From Sebastes aleutianus (lineage: Eukaryota; Chordata; Actinopteri; Perciformes; Sebastidae): 64,000 nucleotides of DNA. Positions 1-11,289 of this stretch are shown here, in pieces (position 1 is the stretch's first letter; each line of letters begins with the position of its first letter). The DNA is taken from positions 18,438,956 through 18,502,955 of the forward strand of contig CAKAKS010000001.1 in NCBI GenBank assembly GCA_916700875.1. Reading direction: 5' to 3'. A program made the position numbers and the translations under genes. The notes beneath the pieces are model-generated. The model did no database searches. It was not told the DNA's origin and saw only the letters and a list, made by a program, of their open reading frames with translations.

Positions 1-1037
1 TAAATGCAATGATTAAGTCAGTCAATACTTTATTTCACCTGTGTGCCCTCTCAAAGTACTGCTATGATGTTGGATGTCACAGGGACTGTGATAAATGTAA
101 ATGCACATCCCAGTGTTCTGAATGCATACAAAAAGTAAACTTTTTTTACTCAGATTTTATGCATATGGTGGTGTTTCTTTATACTATTGATAGTTTTCCT
201 AAAATTAGATTTTAAAAATTGCAATATATCGCCTTGCTTACTGTATCACAATATATTGCAATATATTGAATTGTAACCCCTGTATCATGATACGTATCGT
301 TTCACCAGATTCTTGCCAATATACAGCCCTAATAATAATGTAATTTACACGCAGCAAGCTAAAACCAATACAGTCTAATACAACAGTCCTGTATCAAATC
401 CTACCTCCATGAAGGTTATAATGTTCAGTGTATAATACACTGACAGGTGTTTCTATTAATTTGTCCACCCCATTTATATCAGTGATGGTAGGATATATAA
501 CAGAAACTTCTTTCCGTATAACACTACAGTGCAATTTAACAGCATTACGAACTACAGCCTCCAAAATGATCATGAAGTTGAATCATCTCCTCTCTAAAGT
601 TATATTATAATATTATAATCTTCATGAAGGTAGGATTTATTACAGGACTTTAGTATGAGACTGCATTAGTTTTAGCTAGGTGTACCAATAAAACTGGCAT
701 ATATAGATGTACTACATATACAGATGAGCTGTAATGACATGTGACACATCATCTGGGTATAATTGATAATCCACATGTGATTATTATTATTACAAGGAGT
801 GATCACACAATACCCATGGGAATAAAGATTATATTATTAGTACAGCATTTAATGTATATATATTCTTAAGCAGTGCTGTGTTAGACTTGTGTATACTTTT
901 GAGCTAACTAATAAATCAAGAGCGAACAAGAAAGAACACACGGATACCTTATCACCAAAGAGATAGTAAACTATTTTTTACTCTTCTGTATCTTCTCAGT
1001 ATCTCGTGTTGTATGCTAATATTTGTTCTATAACATG
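1..1037. other. Gene-poor AT-rich DNA at left edge
   Basis: No convincing coding sequence. The short ORFs here have no recognisable family and lie in AT-rich sequence. The same sequence recurs at 19741-20715 as part of the segmental duplication. It would lie upstream of, or in the first intron of, the PLAAT gene. Confidence 0.6.
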
Positions 1038-1529
1038 CAGTGGTGGAATAAGTACTTGGATCTTTTACTTAGGTAAAAGTACCAATTGCAAGTAAAAGTC
1101 ATTCATTTAAATATAATCTATATATAATTATATTATTTATTATATCAGTAGTTTTGTTCAGTGGTTCCTAACCCCCTGGGGTCAGACCCCACAGGGTCAC
1201 AAAATAAATCTGAGGGGTTGTGAGATGATTAATTGGGTACAAAAAAAAAAAAGAAAGTGAAAAATTTGTAGGGCCAAACTAGAGCAGTCACTGGTTTAAT
1301 TATTAACAAATTATATTTTATAAACTGATCATATGTTGTTGTTTTTTTGTAACTACTAACTATATCTGTCAAATAAATGTAGTGGAGTAAAAAGTACAAT
1401 ATTTCCCTTTGAAATGTAGTCAAGTATAAAGTAGCATAAAATGGAAATACTCAAGTAAAGAACACATACCTCAAAACTGTCCTTAAGTGCAGTACTTGAG
1501 TAAAAGTACTTAGTTGCTTTCCACCACTG
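1038..1529. mobile_element. Non-autonomous hAT-like MITE
   Basis: Terminal inverted repeats beginning CAGTGGTGGAA and ending TTCCACCACTG, flanked by a perfect 8-bp target duplication ATAACATG (1030-1037 and 1530-1537). No transposase. The same insertion with the same duplication lies at 20716-21203, so it predates the segmental duplication. The element sits directly upstream of the PLAAT first coding exon. Its right-hand target duplication is only about 14 bp from that exon's splice acceptor. Confidence 0.88.
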
Positions 1530-2034
1530 ATAACATGATTTGTTCCTGCAGGTGCTGAAAGTCAAACCAGTCGAAACCAGCCGAAAGAAGCACTGACATG
1601 GCCACGGTTAGAAAATGATCACCTAATCACAATATAGAAAATTATATATATTTTTTTTTTTTTGCTGTTCTAGTTTTCTATTATAGCAATTATATGTCAT
1701 TATGCAACTTGTATAGTGTGTGTCCCATAGTATTATTGTATGTAGCATTTCATTGAATGTAAATGTTTTCAAGTCAAGTCAGTTTTATTTACAGCATATA
1801 GTCCAACACCAGTCTTCTCTTATCTTTGTTTAGCCCAGAGAGTCTGGTCACTGTCTGCAGTCTGTTGCCAAACAATCTGTTACAAAGTCAAACATATTTT
1901 CTGTCTGATCTAATCCAACTATGATAAGAAGCCAAAGCTCGGGGACTTGATTGAGATCTTCCTCGGCCTCTTTGAGCACTGGGCTGTGTATGTTGGCAAA
2001 GGCTACATTGTCCACTTGACATCATCCTGTGAGT

Positions 2035-2054
2035 CACACACACACACGCGCGCG

Positions 2055-2114
<60 letters not shown>
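2035..2114. repeat. (CA)n / (CG)n microsatellite at PLAAT exon 2 donor
   Basis: Simple repeat CACACGCGCG...CACACA starting within 10 bp of the exon 2 splice donor of PLAAT copy A. The matching tract in copy 2 (22314-22480) is about twice as long and is pure CA apart from two interruptions. ORFs across it encode Cys-Val or Thr-His repeats and are artefacts. Confidence 0.95.
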
Positions 2115-2116
<2 letters not shown>

Positions 2117-2581
2117 CTACACCAGTGGTTCCCAAACTTTTACACATCAGGGACCCCTAAACTGACACAAATTAGACCCCCATTTGATAGATTTAGTCCC
2201 GGGGTCCCCCATCTGATAGGATTTTTTCTTTTAGATGTTTGATTACAGAAAGTGTATTAAACCAATGACCAAAATAGTCATTCATTCTGTCATTGTGTTA
2301 CTTATGGATGGACTTGTAGTGAACGGACTACACTTTGAAAACCACTGCTCTAGACTGCTACTCCCAAATACTAACCCGTCTCAGTCTGGAACAAAAAACA
2401 GCCCAGTTTCACTTTCACATGAAGTTTTTGGTTTGGTTGAACTGATTCATAATTCATAAACCATCAAATATGCTGCAATATTTAGATCACAAACCCACAC
2501 AAGTAACGTCTGTTTCTCCCTAGCTGACGTCCCGGGTGCAAGCGCCAACAGTCTGAGGTCTGCTCCGACGAAGAAGGGCAT

Positions 2582-3320
2582 TGTAAAATAGGCGTTGGTG
2601 TAATGGATACCAAACTTGTGACCTTAGTGATGCTGAGTGAATGAACCCTTAGATGATGGTTCTATGAATGTCATTGACAATCTCCACAGGTTGTCCGGTA
2701 AGAACATGAATATGATGACGATGTATCAATTAGTCCAGGTCACACACACTCTTTGAGATACCACTCATTTATTGATGAACTTTAAGGGAGCGTCAACAAA
2801 TAGCAGACTCAGGCTCTCAGGCAGTACAATAAGCAGAGTGCACACAGAGGGTGATATGAGTAATTGTGCGACGGTCCCTTAATGACGGCCGCATATGCCC
2901 GTTCACTGCGCTGTTCTAACTTAAATGATGTTGACACAGAAACACACAACTTATCATTCAAACTCTTATAGACAAACGAGTATGAGTATTATAACATGAT
3001 ACAGGTGACTTTAGAATTATTATAACGATGCAGTTACTAAACAATAGACAACTATAACAAATACTCACTTTCTCATGGACGCACAGGAAAAGACCATATC
3101 AATAATAAATAGAAAAGAGTCCAGAAAGGTGCAACACTGATACTGAGCTGAGTTGGAGGAAAATGAGGCTTGCGATCTGCGCAGAAGGTGATTGGAATAA
3201 CAGCACTCTCTGATCATGTGAAGACCATGCGCCAAGCCACAGACTATTGGTCCGTGCATGTGATCAATGCATGGGCTGGTGAGGGGATGCTTTTGGTTAA
3301 ACTGCTGCACCTTCTGAACA
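2582..3320. mobile_element. Solo LTR inserted in PLAAT copy A exon 3
   Basis: A 739-bp insertion absent from the corresponding exon of copy B (junction at about 22946 there). It begins TG (TGTAAAATAGG) and ends CA (TTCTGAACA), and is flanked by a 5-bp direct repeat GGCAT (2577-2581 and 3321-3325). These are the hallmarks of an LTR-retrotransposon LTR. There is no internal gag/pol sequence, so it is a solo LTR. It entered after the segmental duplication and splits the coding exon. The LTR family is not identified. Confidence 0.82.
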
Positions 3321-3654
3321 GGCATGGTGAAGAAAGAGAAGCTTGAGGACGTGGTGGGAACTGACCGGTGGAAAATCAACAACAGACTGGACAGGAAGTA
3401 CAGGCCCCGCTCGGTTCAAGTCATTGTGAGGGAGGCCTTAGCCAAGGTGGACATGGAGCTGCCGTACTGCGTCTTCAGGGGGAACTGTGAGCACTTTGCA
3501 AACAAGCTGCGCTACGGAAGAGCTGTGTCCCGGCAGGTCGGTGGAGAAATACCTATGTTAGACAAAACATAAATACATTGAAGGAGTAAAAATGTTTGTG
3601 CTAGTGAGATTAAAACACATCAAATCATAAAGATATTTCACCAAAAAAATAAGA

Positions 3655-4200
3655 AGGGTTGCACCGATCCAACTTTTTCAGTCCCGATACTGATAGCGAT
3701 ACCTGGGCTTTGAGTTTTAGTCCGATACTGAGTACCGATCCAATACGAGTATCTAATCAATAAGCTGTATGCCTCACTGTGTGGAAGTGACTGGGATCAT
3801 TCTTTTATGAGTAAGGCAACATCAGATTTGACTTAAACATTGCTTTCTTAACTTTGTAAACCTAATTGTAACCAAATAAATACATACAGTAGATATAAAT
3901 TTACTAAATTGTTATTTATTATTAAAATAATAAATCACCACAAACACCAGAAACTTAGTTAAAAAATCTTCAAAATTAACAGGAATTATTTACATCAATT
4001 ACAATTCAGGTGTAAACCTCTTTAATGCAGCAACAAATCAGACAAAACTAAAACAGGAAATAAAATTCCAGTATATAATGTATATAGTAGTAATGTATAG
4101 AATAGATCAGCCCCATTGTCACCGATATCCGACACCGATATCCGATCCAGCTATATGAGTCAGTATCAGCCCGATATCCGATCCGGTATCGGTGCATCCT
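3655..4200. mobile_element. MITE-like element with GGTGCATCC termini (PLAAT intron 3)
   Basis: Begins near GGGTTGCACCGATCC and ends CGGTATCGGTGCATCC, which are imperfect inverted copies of each other, with internal runs of CCGATAC/GATATCCGA. The equivalent element in copy 2 is at about 23276-23822. A truncated further copy follows the PLAAT mini-copy at about 21845-22150. No coding capacity. Confidence 0.65.
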
Positions 4201-4645
4201 TAAAAGTAAGACAATAGAAAATTTACTCATATGAACAAGCAATTTATATTTTTTCAGAAAGCAGGCATGGTAAAAGTTATTATTAGTAAGTCAGTTATAA
4301 TGGATTTCTATATAGAGTTAAAAAAAAAAAAAATTAATACATCCATGAAAACCTCTCAAACCTCTTCAACAGCAGAATCTACATTTCTGCTGTCCATTAC
4401 ATTATAATAGAAAAAGGAATATATACTGTAATAATGTCCTAATATGTGAGTGATATATTTTCCAGAGTTGTGGAAAGTTTGAATGGAGTCTTGAATGTGA
4501 AACAAACTAAAAGGTGTCTGTATGTTTCCCTCTGCAGGGGCAGGCCGGAGAAACCGCCCTGGTGGCCGCAGGAGCGACTACCGGTTTGTTAGCGGGGGTT
4601 GTGAGTGTGGCGTTTGGGGTTTTGAGGTTATCACAGAATAATTGA

Positions 4646-7145
4646 TGTACCGACTCAACCCTCTTTTCTATTGATAAAAACTAAAATGTTTTGCTAGTAG
4701 TTGTTTATGAAGAAATAATATTAGCTACTTGAGTCAAACCTTTGGAATAAAATCAGAATAATCTAATATGATATTGTGGTTAAATCTCACAGAACAGCCA
4801 CATAATGTAAAATGTACTACAGCCTAGTGTTTATTGTAAAAGTACATTGATGAACTGTGGGTCCTGGGCTGAAAGGAGACATGTGGACTAAACTAATTGA
4901 TCACTAATGACATGTCATCTCTAATGAATAGCACTCTGTCTTCCTCTGACATTTAATTGTTTTGAATAAAGAATAATTTGTGTGAATCTGGATTCACTGG
5001 TTACACTTATTTCCCTCGATCAGTTTTGTTCATTTGAATCTCTAAGCATTTTATTAGAAGCAGCATACAGTATTTTATCAATATTACTGTGTTGTAGAGA
5101 CTAGCCAACTTATTTAACTCCTAAATACTCCGAACTCTTGTCGTTTAAAAAAAACAAAACACTTACCACTTGTGTTTGCGGCCTGTCCCAGGCCATCTCT
5201 GCAGCTTTTGCTGATTTTACAGAATCTCTGGCTTGTTTCTAGTCCATGAGCTTTGTTTTCATTGTCCCGTCAAGTGCATCACGACAGGGATTTTCAAGTG
5301 TTGCAGCTCGTCTCACAATATTTGCAGTGGTTGTGGATGCGTTTCCATATACTGGATGCAAGCAAAATATGGCACTCACAATGTAAACCATAAGTTAGAT
5401 AAGCATATTGTTACGTATGGCCGGGTTATCTCTACAGAGGCCTGCATCGGCTATTTATTGTTGTGTTTTGGAGGTGATTTTTTCCTCACTTACCTCTAGT
5501 TAAATCTATGTAGATCATTTTGGTTTTATTTGTCCAGGCTTTTAGATATCTGTCTGCTACTCAATATAAATCAATGAAATTTCAGCATTTTGAAAAAAAG
5601 CATCAACAGCGATCTCTCCAGAATCAGTGCCCAATAATACAATGGAGGCGAAAAGATAATCAGGATAAGTATTTCTATAATTCCCACGGTTATATCATTG
5701 AGGTCTGTTGACATTTTCACTTCTGTTGTATTGTGGTGGAGGCAGAAATCTCAGAGATGATATCCCTCCCGTCCTCCTGACGACAACTCAATACATTCTT
5801 GGCTCATACATCTGCTGAGGAGGACGATGACTACTGCCTTTTAATTTAAAGAAGAAACATACATTTATTTTACTTATATTTATTTTTAGAACAGCTCACA
5901 TGCTACATGATTTGGATTCTCAGTAAACAGTTGCATCCAGTCTTCTTCAGTCCACCTGAACTAAACACAGCTTAGTTCCTTGACACCAAACACCAGGACA
6001 TTAGCTCCAATGGTGACGGCTGCTGATTGTGTCTATAAGTGACACCTAACAATACCATACCCAACACAGACTGGAGTCATAGAGGTTACACTGAAAGGTT
6101 GGATGAAAACAGAATTTGCAGGTGGGAGGATATTTCAGGTTGAAATGTTCTGTTGGATGTAATCCTACAGAGCAGATCGGTTTTATTAAATAAAAGGCAC
6201 AAATAAAAGAGTAAGAGGAACTTTCTTTTAGGGACCTCCTTTACCCTGACCGCACCAAATACCATCAAAAATGACTGATGGGTAAATCTTTACTTCCTCA
6301 GATGATCCCAAAAGATTTTTTTAGTGAGATCTGCATAAAAGATTTCAAAATAAAACTCATTTGATTTCCCTCCACCACAGCACTACTAGGACACACAGGA
6401 AAAAGGCATGTAAACACATAAATTGATTTCCCTTTGAAACCAGTTCAACCAGTTTAACTACTTATTTCCATCATGTGTCTGCAGTGCATGTGACACATTT
6501 ACAGATCTGGAACCAGTCAAATGCGTCACCCGTCGGGCCGGTTCAGTACGGTAAAATACAGTGTTGAATGTGCAAAGTGAACTCTGTGCCATGAATCCTT
6601 TTGTTAAGCCACACAAATACACAAGTGCATGCATGGATTGATTTTAAGTCTGAACATTCAGTACAATAATACATGTTTGATTCTGAAATATTGTTATATA
6701 CTGTATATTTCTTGATTTTAAAAAAAGTGTCCTTTCTTCATGTCATTTTAAGACAAGATGCACCATTTATATACATTTACTTTACAACTTTATGAGTTAT
6801 GTCTTTAAAAAAACAAAGAGGGGGACATTTTTGTGTGATCAACTGGAGCTGCAGGGAGTTCCACTCTGTGCTGCTTTTCTGTCTCTTGTGTTTGTTTCAG
6901 CTCTGCCATCCACAGTAATGCATTCATAAAGCACTGGGTTGTTGCTTCTTCACCCGTCTGTCAGTTCCTGAATGAAGAAAGACGGAGAATCCCAAAGCTG
7001 AGAGTCATTTACTGACCGACAGTAACTGTTCACACTTCTTGGTCCTTAGTTTGTGGAATGTCCGGCCTCCATCTACTGATCTGTGTCCAGTCACTGTGGT
7101 CCGTGTTCCTGCATCCCCACCCTCAAATCTTTCTCTGCATCCCCG
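4646..7145. other. Intergenic between convergent PLAAT copy A and scyl1 copy-1 3' end
   Basis: AT-rich, with no gene recognised. It holds an AATAAA for the PLAAT gene at about 4746 and candidate minus-strand poly(A) signals (TTTATT on the plus strand) for the scyl1 3' UTR near 6181 and 5867. The same sequence lies at 24330-26854. ORFs of 60-88 codons here are not conserved between the copies as ORFs and match no known family. Confidence 0.6.
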
Positions 7146-9148
7146 TCAGTCCAGCTTGCGTGCGCCCAGTTTGAGAGGACCTTTAGCAGCTTTGCGCTCC
7201 GCCCGTTTCGCCTCCAGCTCTTTCCTCCTCTCCTCCCGTTTCTTTTTGGACAGCTCGGCCTTGCTGAGACCTGGTGGACGATAAAGACAGCCGGTTCAAT
7301 GCACGGGGGGACAGATCGTTAGTTAATGGTCATCTAACAAGAATATTTGAGCATTAGTATGAATACAGAAGAAGTTCAAGTAAAGATTTTAAGAATGAGA
7401 ACCAGAGGTGTGACCAAGTCAATAATTTTGCAAGCCACAAGTAAGTCTCAAGTCTTTGCACTTAAGTCCCAACTTGTGAAATCCCAAGTCCTAAACTTTG
7501 AGTTTTGAGTCCTAAACAAGTCATAATACAAATCCAAATGTAATGCCATTTTCGTCTACATCTTTAATTTTTGACCTGCATGTTTTGCATACTGCAATTC
7601 ATTTTTTGTTGACGGCCGCATAGTTTTTGTACGCAAACAAAATCATCTTTGGTATCGTCTTTTCCAACTGGCGTTCAGTAACGTAACATTAGTTCTTCAT
7701 GGTTCTCTCCTGCAACTTGATTGGATGCTGTCGGATTGGTTCAAAAACAAAGTAGATCTGGGGAGTTAAGTGTTGACTTGCTGGGAATGAAAAGCGTTAA
7801 CGTTGGTTGATTGAGGAAATGAAGGGAAATTAATTGATTCGTTTCACACTTTTTAATCTTTGGGCTTTGGGGGAAGGTATCAAGTATTTTCAAGTCAAAA
7901 GGCTCAAGTCCAAGTGAAGTCACAAGTCATTGGTGTTAAAGTTCAAGTCTAGTTGCATGTCTTTTCTGATTTTATCAAGTCAAGTCTAAAGCCATCAAAT
8001 TTGAGACTCGAGTCTGACTCAAGTCCGTCATGTGACTCGAGTTCACACCTCTGCAGAGAAGTAAAAATGGTCCAGTGATGTGACAGATAAAGGTTCATAT
8101 TTCTGATAAGGAGGGCCAGCTGAGAGACTTACCCTGGTTCCCATCCACTGACTCCCAGCTCTCCTCAGCCCCCCAGTCTCCTGTTGCCTCTGCAGACCAG
8201 CCATCTCCAGTCTGACCAGGAGAGAACACAACACACACATCACTGTACAGACATGCAGGTACTGTCAAGACATTACTGACTGTTTATTTCTCTACAGATC
8301 AACTTCTCATCAAGAGGGTGCAGTATTTTTACCTCATTAACCTCGAGTCTTACATTTCGGGAAAAAAGCTTATTCGTTTTCTTAGTGAGAGTTAGATGGG
8401 AAGATCGATAACACTCATGTCTGTACACTTAATGTGTAAAGCAAGAGCCAGCAGGTGGTTAGCTTAGCTTAGCATAAAGACCTGAAGCAGGGGGAAACAG
8501 CTAGCCTGGCTCTGAGAAAGTTTCAGAAAGCAACTCCCCATTAAACCATAACTTGTTGTATTTACACTTTGGTTGTTGTACAGATTAGACAAATGAGATG
8601 TAACGTGGTTAAGCTGTGAGCTTCAGAGGAGCTGTAGGTGGATAACTGCCTCAGCTAACAATGTGAATAATTTACTATGCAGATTTTGAATACTTTAAAA
8701 CTGTAAATCAAAAAGGATGCAGACTTTTTATTCCTATTAATAGATTTTTGTTGTATTTTTTCAGTATTCACAATTTGTGACTGTTTTGTTTATTCAAAAT
8801 CACATCAACACTAATTTAATCTGTCCCTCTCTTGCTCCTGTGTGTTTTTGCCATCCTCACCGTGGCAGCAGTGCCGGCTGTGTTTATCTGGGACACGCTG
8901 GCGAACAGATCATTCTGACCGGCCCCCTTGGAGGCGGAGCTGTTGCTGTCCCAGTTGTACTCGCTGGCTAACCGCACCCCTTCTGGCAGGGGGAGCGTCG
9001 TCGTGTTGGCCAGGGTTGTGTCCGTGTCCTCTTCCCCCCAGTCATTGCCCCAGCCTTCCTCAACCGCAGAGCTCTGACCCTGCCCTTCCTTCTCGTTGGA
9101 CCAGCTGTCATCTGCGTCCCAGCCTGAGCTGCTCCAGTCGGCGCTCTG
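7146..9148 (-). pseudogene. scyl1: Orphan scyl1 exons 16'-18 (copy 1)
   Basis: Minus strand. Truncated exon 16' 8861-9148 (288 nt), exon 17 8133-8211 (79 nt), exon 18 7146-7270 (125 nt, ends RKLD then TGA). All three are open, have intact splice sites, and join in the same phases as the functional gene at 26855-30232. Exon 16' has lost the first 12 codons of exon 16 because the duplication breakpoint falls inside it. The sequence now abutting it supplies a pyrimidine run ending TTTTTTTAG just before CAG AGC GCC, so a usable acceptor in phase 0 has arisen at the breakpoint. No exons 1-15 precede it locally. It is best treated as a partial duplicate, although splicing from the upstream functional scyl1 onto these exons cannot be excluded. 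Confidence 0.85.
7403..8053. mobile_element. Non-autonomous DNA transposon rich in CAAGTC repeats
   Basis: Inverted ends CAGAGGTGTGA and TCACACCTCTG, with an interior of degenerate CAAGTC/CTCAAGTC repeats. It lies in the intron between scyl1 exons 17 and 18. I see no clear target duplication. In copy 2 the left end is deleted and the remainder (about 28695-29100) is separated from exon 18 by a Tc1 insertion. Confidence 0.75.
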
Positions 9149-9151
9149 CTA

Positions 9152-9501
9152 AAAAAATAAACAAAAAACATTACAAATATCAAAAAAGTTAGATTATTTT
9201 TATATCAATCAACTAATAGATTAATCAAAATAAGGAAATAATAAATAAAGGAAATAATCCTTAGTTGTATTGCAGCCCTAAAATATATTCCATCTTGTAC
9301 AAAATAAAAAATACCCAACAATTGCTGGATACGGATCTACAAATACCAGCTTTGGTCCAACTGATAGAATTTTAAAGAATGTTTAGGTGTTGGTCAGAAT
9401 AAACAACCACAGTAAAACAACATGTTGGGCTTTAACAGCTTGTCATGTGTATATATGTCTTCTTTTTTTTAACTTTTCATAGAGCTATATGAATAATCGT
9501 G

Positions 9502-9565
<64 letters not shown>

Positions 9566-9895
9566 CAATTTATTAAAATATATTTTAATAAAATAACTAT
9601 TACTGGTATTTTTCATTGTAATTCTTCTTCTTATTATTATTATAATGTTTTTTTTTTCCTAATCAAATACTGGCTTTGTTCCAACTGATATCATTTTAAA
9701 GTATTTTATGGTGTTGGTCAGAACAAACAACCACAGTAAAACAATACAGCTTGTCATGTTTATATATGTATTTTATAACTTTAACTGAAAAGTACTCAAT
9801 GTAGCCTCTCTGGTTAATTCAGTAGCTTTCAACAAGAGCTATAGAATAGAATAGGAACATATAAAGGTCTGACCCACTAATCTTGGTACAGTTAA
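9152..9895. other. Remnant of ints5 intron 1, with (CT)n(GT)n microsatellite
   Basis: From about 9186 to 9790 this matches 14278-15064, including the phrases around TTGCAGCCC, TTGTACAAAATA and CAACTGATA and a CT/GT microsatellite (9501-9561; 14800-14832 in the other copy). The other copy lies upstream of ints5 exon 2, and ints5 exon 1 lies at 10990-11069. This is therefore a second copy of ints5 intron 1, joined at 9151 to broken scyl1 exon 16. Confidence 0.7.
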
Positions 9896-10899
9896 TAGTG
9901 ATGTTACGTAATGTGCCGAGGCTTCGGAGCGTGTGTCGAGTAATCCAGGAAGTTTCCTGCGATGCGCGTATCGAGGCTTGTATCGTTGTAGACCAATGAC
10001 GTCATTGATGACATCAGAAGCCTCATTGCCCGGCCATACCGCTGACTGGTTCATGAATTTCAGATCTTCACTGGTTCAACCAATGCCACTTTCCAGAAGT
10101 GACAGAACACTAATATTACCCCTCCTGTAATTATTATATTATATTACACTACACTACAATACAATTATTGACCAAAGGATTGGTTTACACACATAAGATG
10201 CATTACTCACAAAACAATTACAGTTTATTATACATGTATCTTATATACTCATAATATACTTACAAATAGACATTTTATTATATATGATATATATATAAAT
10301 TGATTACATGGTAATAGATTTTTTTTCATTGTTTATAATCATTCCCAACAGCCTTTACTGGCGCAAAATACAGTATATCACAGATCTGTGGTCCCAGTAG
10401 ACCACAACCAGCACTGGTCCCAGTAGAGCACTTACACTTACACACCAAAAACTGACAAACTGACAATAACCTGATATTTTCAGGTGGATTTTCATTTAAT
10501 TCTCACTGTGCAATATCGTTTTCCACTTGCAATTTTGTTAATAGTCTGTTTATTGTCAATACTGTATATACTGCTCCTATTTGTACACTTCCTATCTTTA
10601 TACTTGGTTCATATTTTGTTACACTGTGTTTAGCTCTTTTTTTACTGTGTTAGCTATTGCATCTTGTTTTTTGCACTATCCCCTTTGCTGCTGTACACTG
10701 CAAATGTCCCCAGTGCTGGACTAATAAAGGAATATCGTATCTTATCTCATCACATGGTTAAGATCATATCTGCCTGTTTTACACTCTTTGACCACCAGGT
10801 GGTTTCGTGAGCACATGAAGCCTCGAGCTATGAACCCTTTTCCGAACCAATTTGCTGGAAAGCTTCAAAGCTTCATGAGGCTTCATCTCGCCATCACTA
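9896..10899. mobile_element. hAT-like element carrying a nested LINE tail
   Basis: Inverted ends TAGTGATG and CATCACTA, flanked by a perfect 8-bp duplication ACAGTTAA (9888-9895 and 10900-10907). The subterminal regions share 'gaggcttc' motifs in inverted orientation. No transposase ORF. An L2-like LINE 3' end (about 10380-10746) is nested inside. It lies in the intron downstream of ints5 exon 1. Confidence 0.85.
10380..10746 (+). mobile_element. L2-like LINE 3' end fragment
   Basis: Contains 'ctgctgtacactgcaaatg' and 'ggactaataaaggaatatc' and ends in a short repeated ATCTT-type tail, as fish L2-clade LINEs do. A closely related fragment is at about 39845-40240. No reverse transcriptase is present. 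Confidence 0.65.
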
Positions 10900-10989
10900 A
10901 CAGTTAACTCTAATACAACATGTGTTAAAGTGTCTTTAGAGTCTGGTTGTAGTAGTTCAGTCAGCTTCCTCTCCTCCTCCACTACTCAC

Positions 10990-11069
10990 CTCAGAGCATT
11001 GGTCTGCGCTGTGTGAGTGTGTGAGCTCTGCATCGCTTTCAGCGGACTCCCGTCCAACACCACAGACAT
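10990..11069 (-). pseudogene. ints5: ints5 exon 1, displaced
   Basis: INTS5 is a core subunit of the Integrator complex. Minus-strand ATG at 11069-11067 opens 26 codons starting MSVVLDGSPLKAMQ and ending ...NAL plus AG, followed by donor GTGAGT. The next ints5 exon (13241-13493) starts with C GCC CAG GAA, so the two would join exactly as ...L-S-A-Q-E-L, as in the INTS5 family. However, exon 1 lies about 1.8-2.4 kb downstream (in transcription order) of exons 2 and 3, so this array cannot give a normal transcript. Upstream of the ATG (higher coordinates) is a probable promoter with a CRE at 11274-11281. The exon is intact but orphaned. Confidence 0.8.
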
Positions 11070-11273
11070 CGTTTGGTCTTTTAACATTCAAGCGTCAACA
11101 TCAAATCCTCCTCTCGGCTGCGGGGCTTCGATGTGACTGGTTGTGACCGCTTTTTGTTGTTGTTTTCTCTGTCTGTCCAGTTTCAGGACAGAAATACACC
11201 GAAAGGGCGCTCCAGAGCTGGATGTTGGGACTTCTCCGTCGGTAGAAAAAGAGGACAACTGACAATGACAGCT

Positions 11274-11281
11274 GACGTCAC
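11274..11281. promoter_or_regulatory. CRE palindrome upstream of ints5 exon 1
   Basis: Perfect TGACGTCA about 205 bp upstream of the minus-strand ints5 ATG, in a locally GC-richer segment. It fits a housekeeping promoter; function is inferred. Confidence 0.5.
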
Positions 11282-11289
11282 TGGCGACA

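Larger units (their letters stand above)
1598..4645 (+). pseudogene. PLAAT/HRASLS-family gene, copy A, broken by an LTR insertion
   Basis: PLAAT enzymes (LRAT-like fold) are small membrane-tethered phospholipases/N-acyltransferases with a His-His-Cys active site. Likely exons: 1598-1606 (Met-Ala-Thr, donor GTTAG); 1929-2028 (GDLIEIF then EHWAVYVG, catalytic His region, donor GTGAGT beside a CA microsatellite); exon 3 split into 2524-2581 and 3321-3536 by a solo LTR; 4538-4645 (hydrophobic C-terminal anchor, then stop). The NCEHF motif with the catalytic Cys survives in the second half of exon 3. Read through the LTR, exon 3 meets a stop within a few codons, so I call it a pseudogene. An AATAAA follows at about 4746. 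Compared with copy B the anchor is short and ordinary. The family is clear; the exact paralogue (plaat1/plaat3-like) is not. Confidence 0.82.
62..9150. repeat. Segmental duplication, copy 1 (PLAAT + scyl1 3' end)
   Basis: From about base 62 the sequence is nearly identical to the block starting at 19741, in the same orientation. Similarity continues, with indels, through the PLAAT exons and scyl1 exons 18, 17 and most of 16, and stops abruptly at about 9148-9151, inside scyl1 exon 16. Differences from copy 2: copy 1 carries a solo LTR at 2582-3320 that copy 2 lacks. It lacks the Tc1 element and the PLAAT mini-copy. It keeps about 285 bp (about 7331-7616) that copy 2 has lost. The right end passes into sequence resembling the intron of an ints5 fragment. 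Seen directly by reading the two blocks side by side; percent identity was not computed. Confidence 0.93.

Noticed and set aside
1888..2165. Cys-Val and Thr-His repeat ORFs across CA tracts (also 22198-22609 and 34215-34778)
   Set aside because: They are translations of dinucleotide repeats and have no start or splice support beyond the PLAAT exon already called.
3660..4200. Regular short repeats considered as a CRISPR-like array
   Set aside because: The GATACCGATC words are degenerate and unevenly spaced; this is a MITE in a vertebrate genome.
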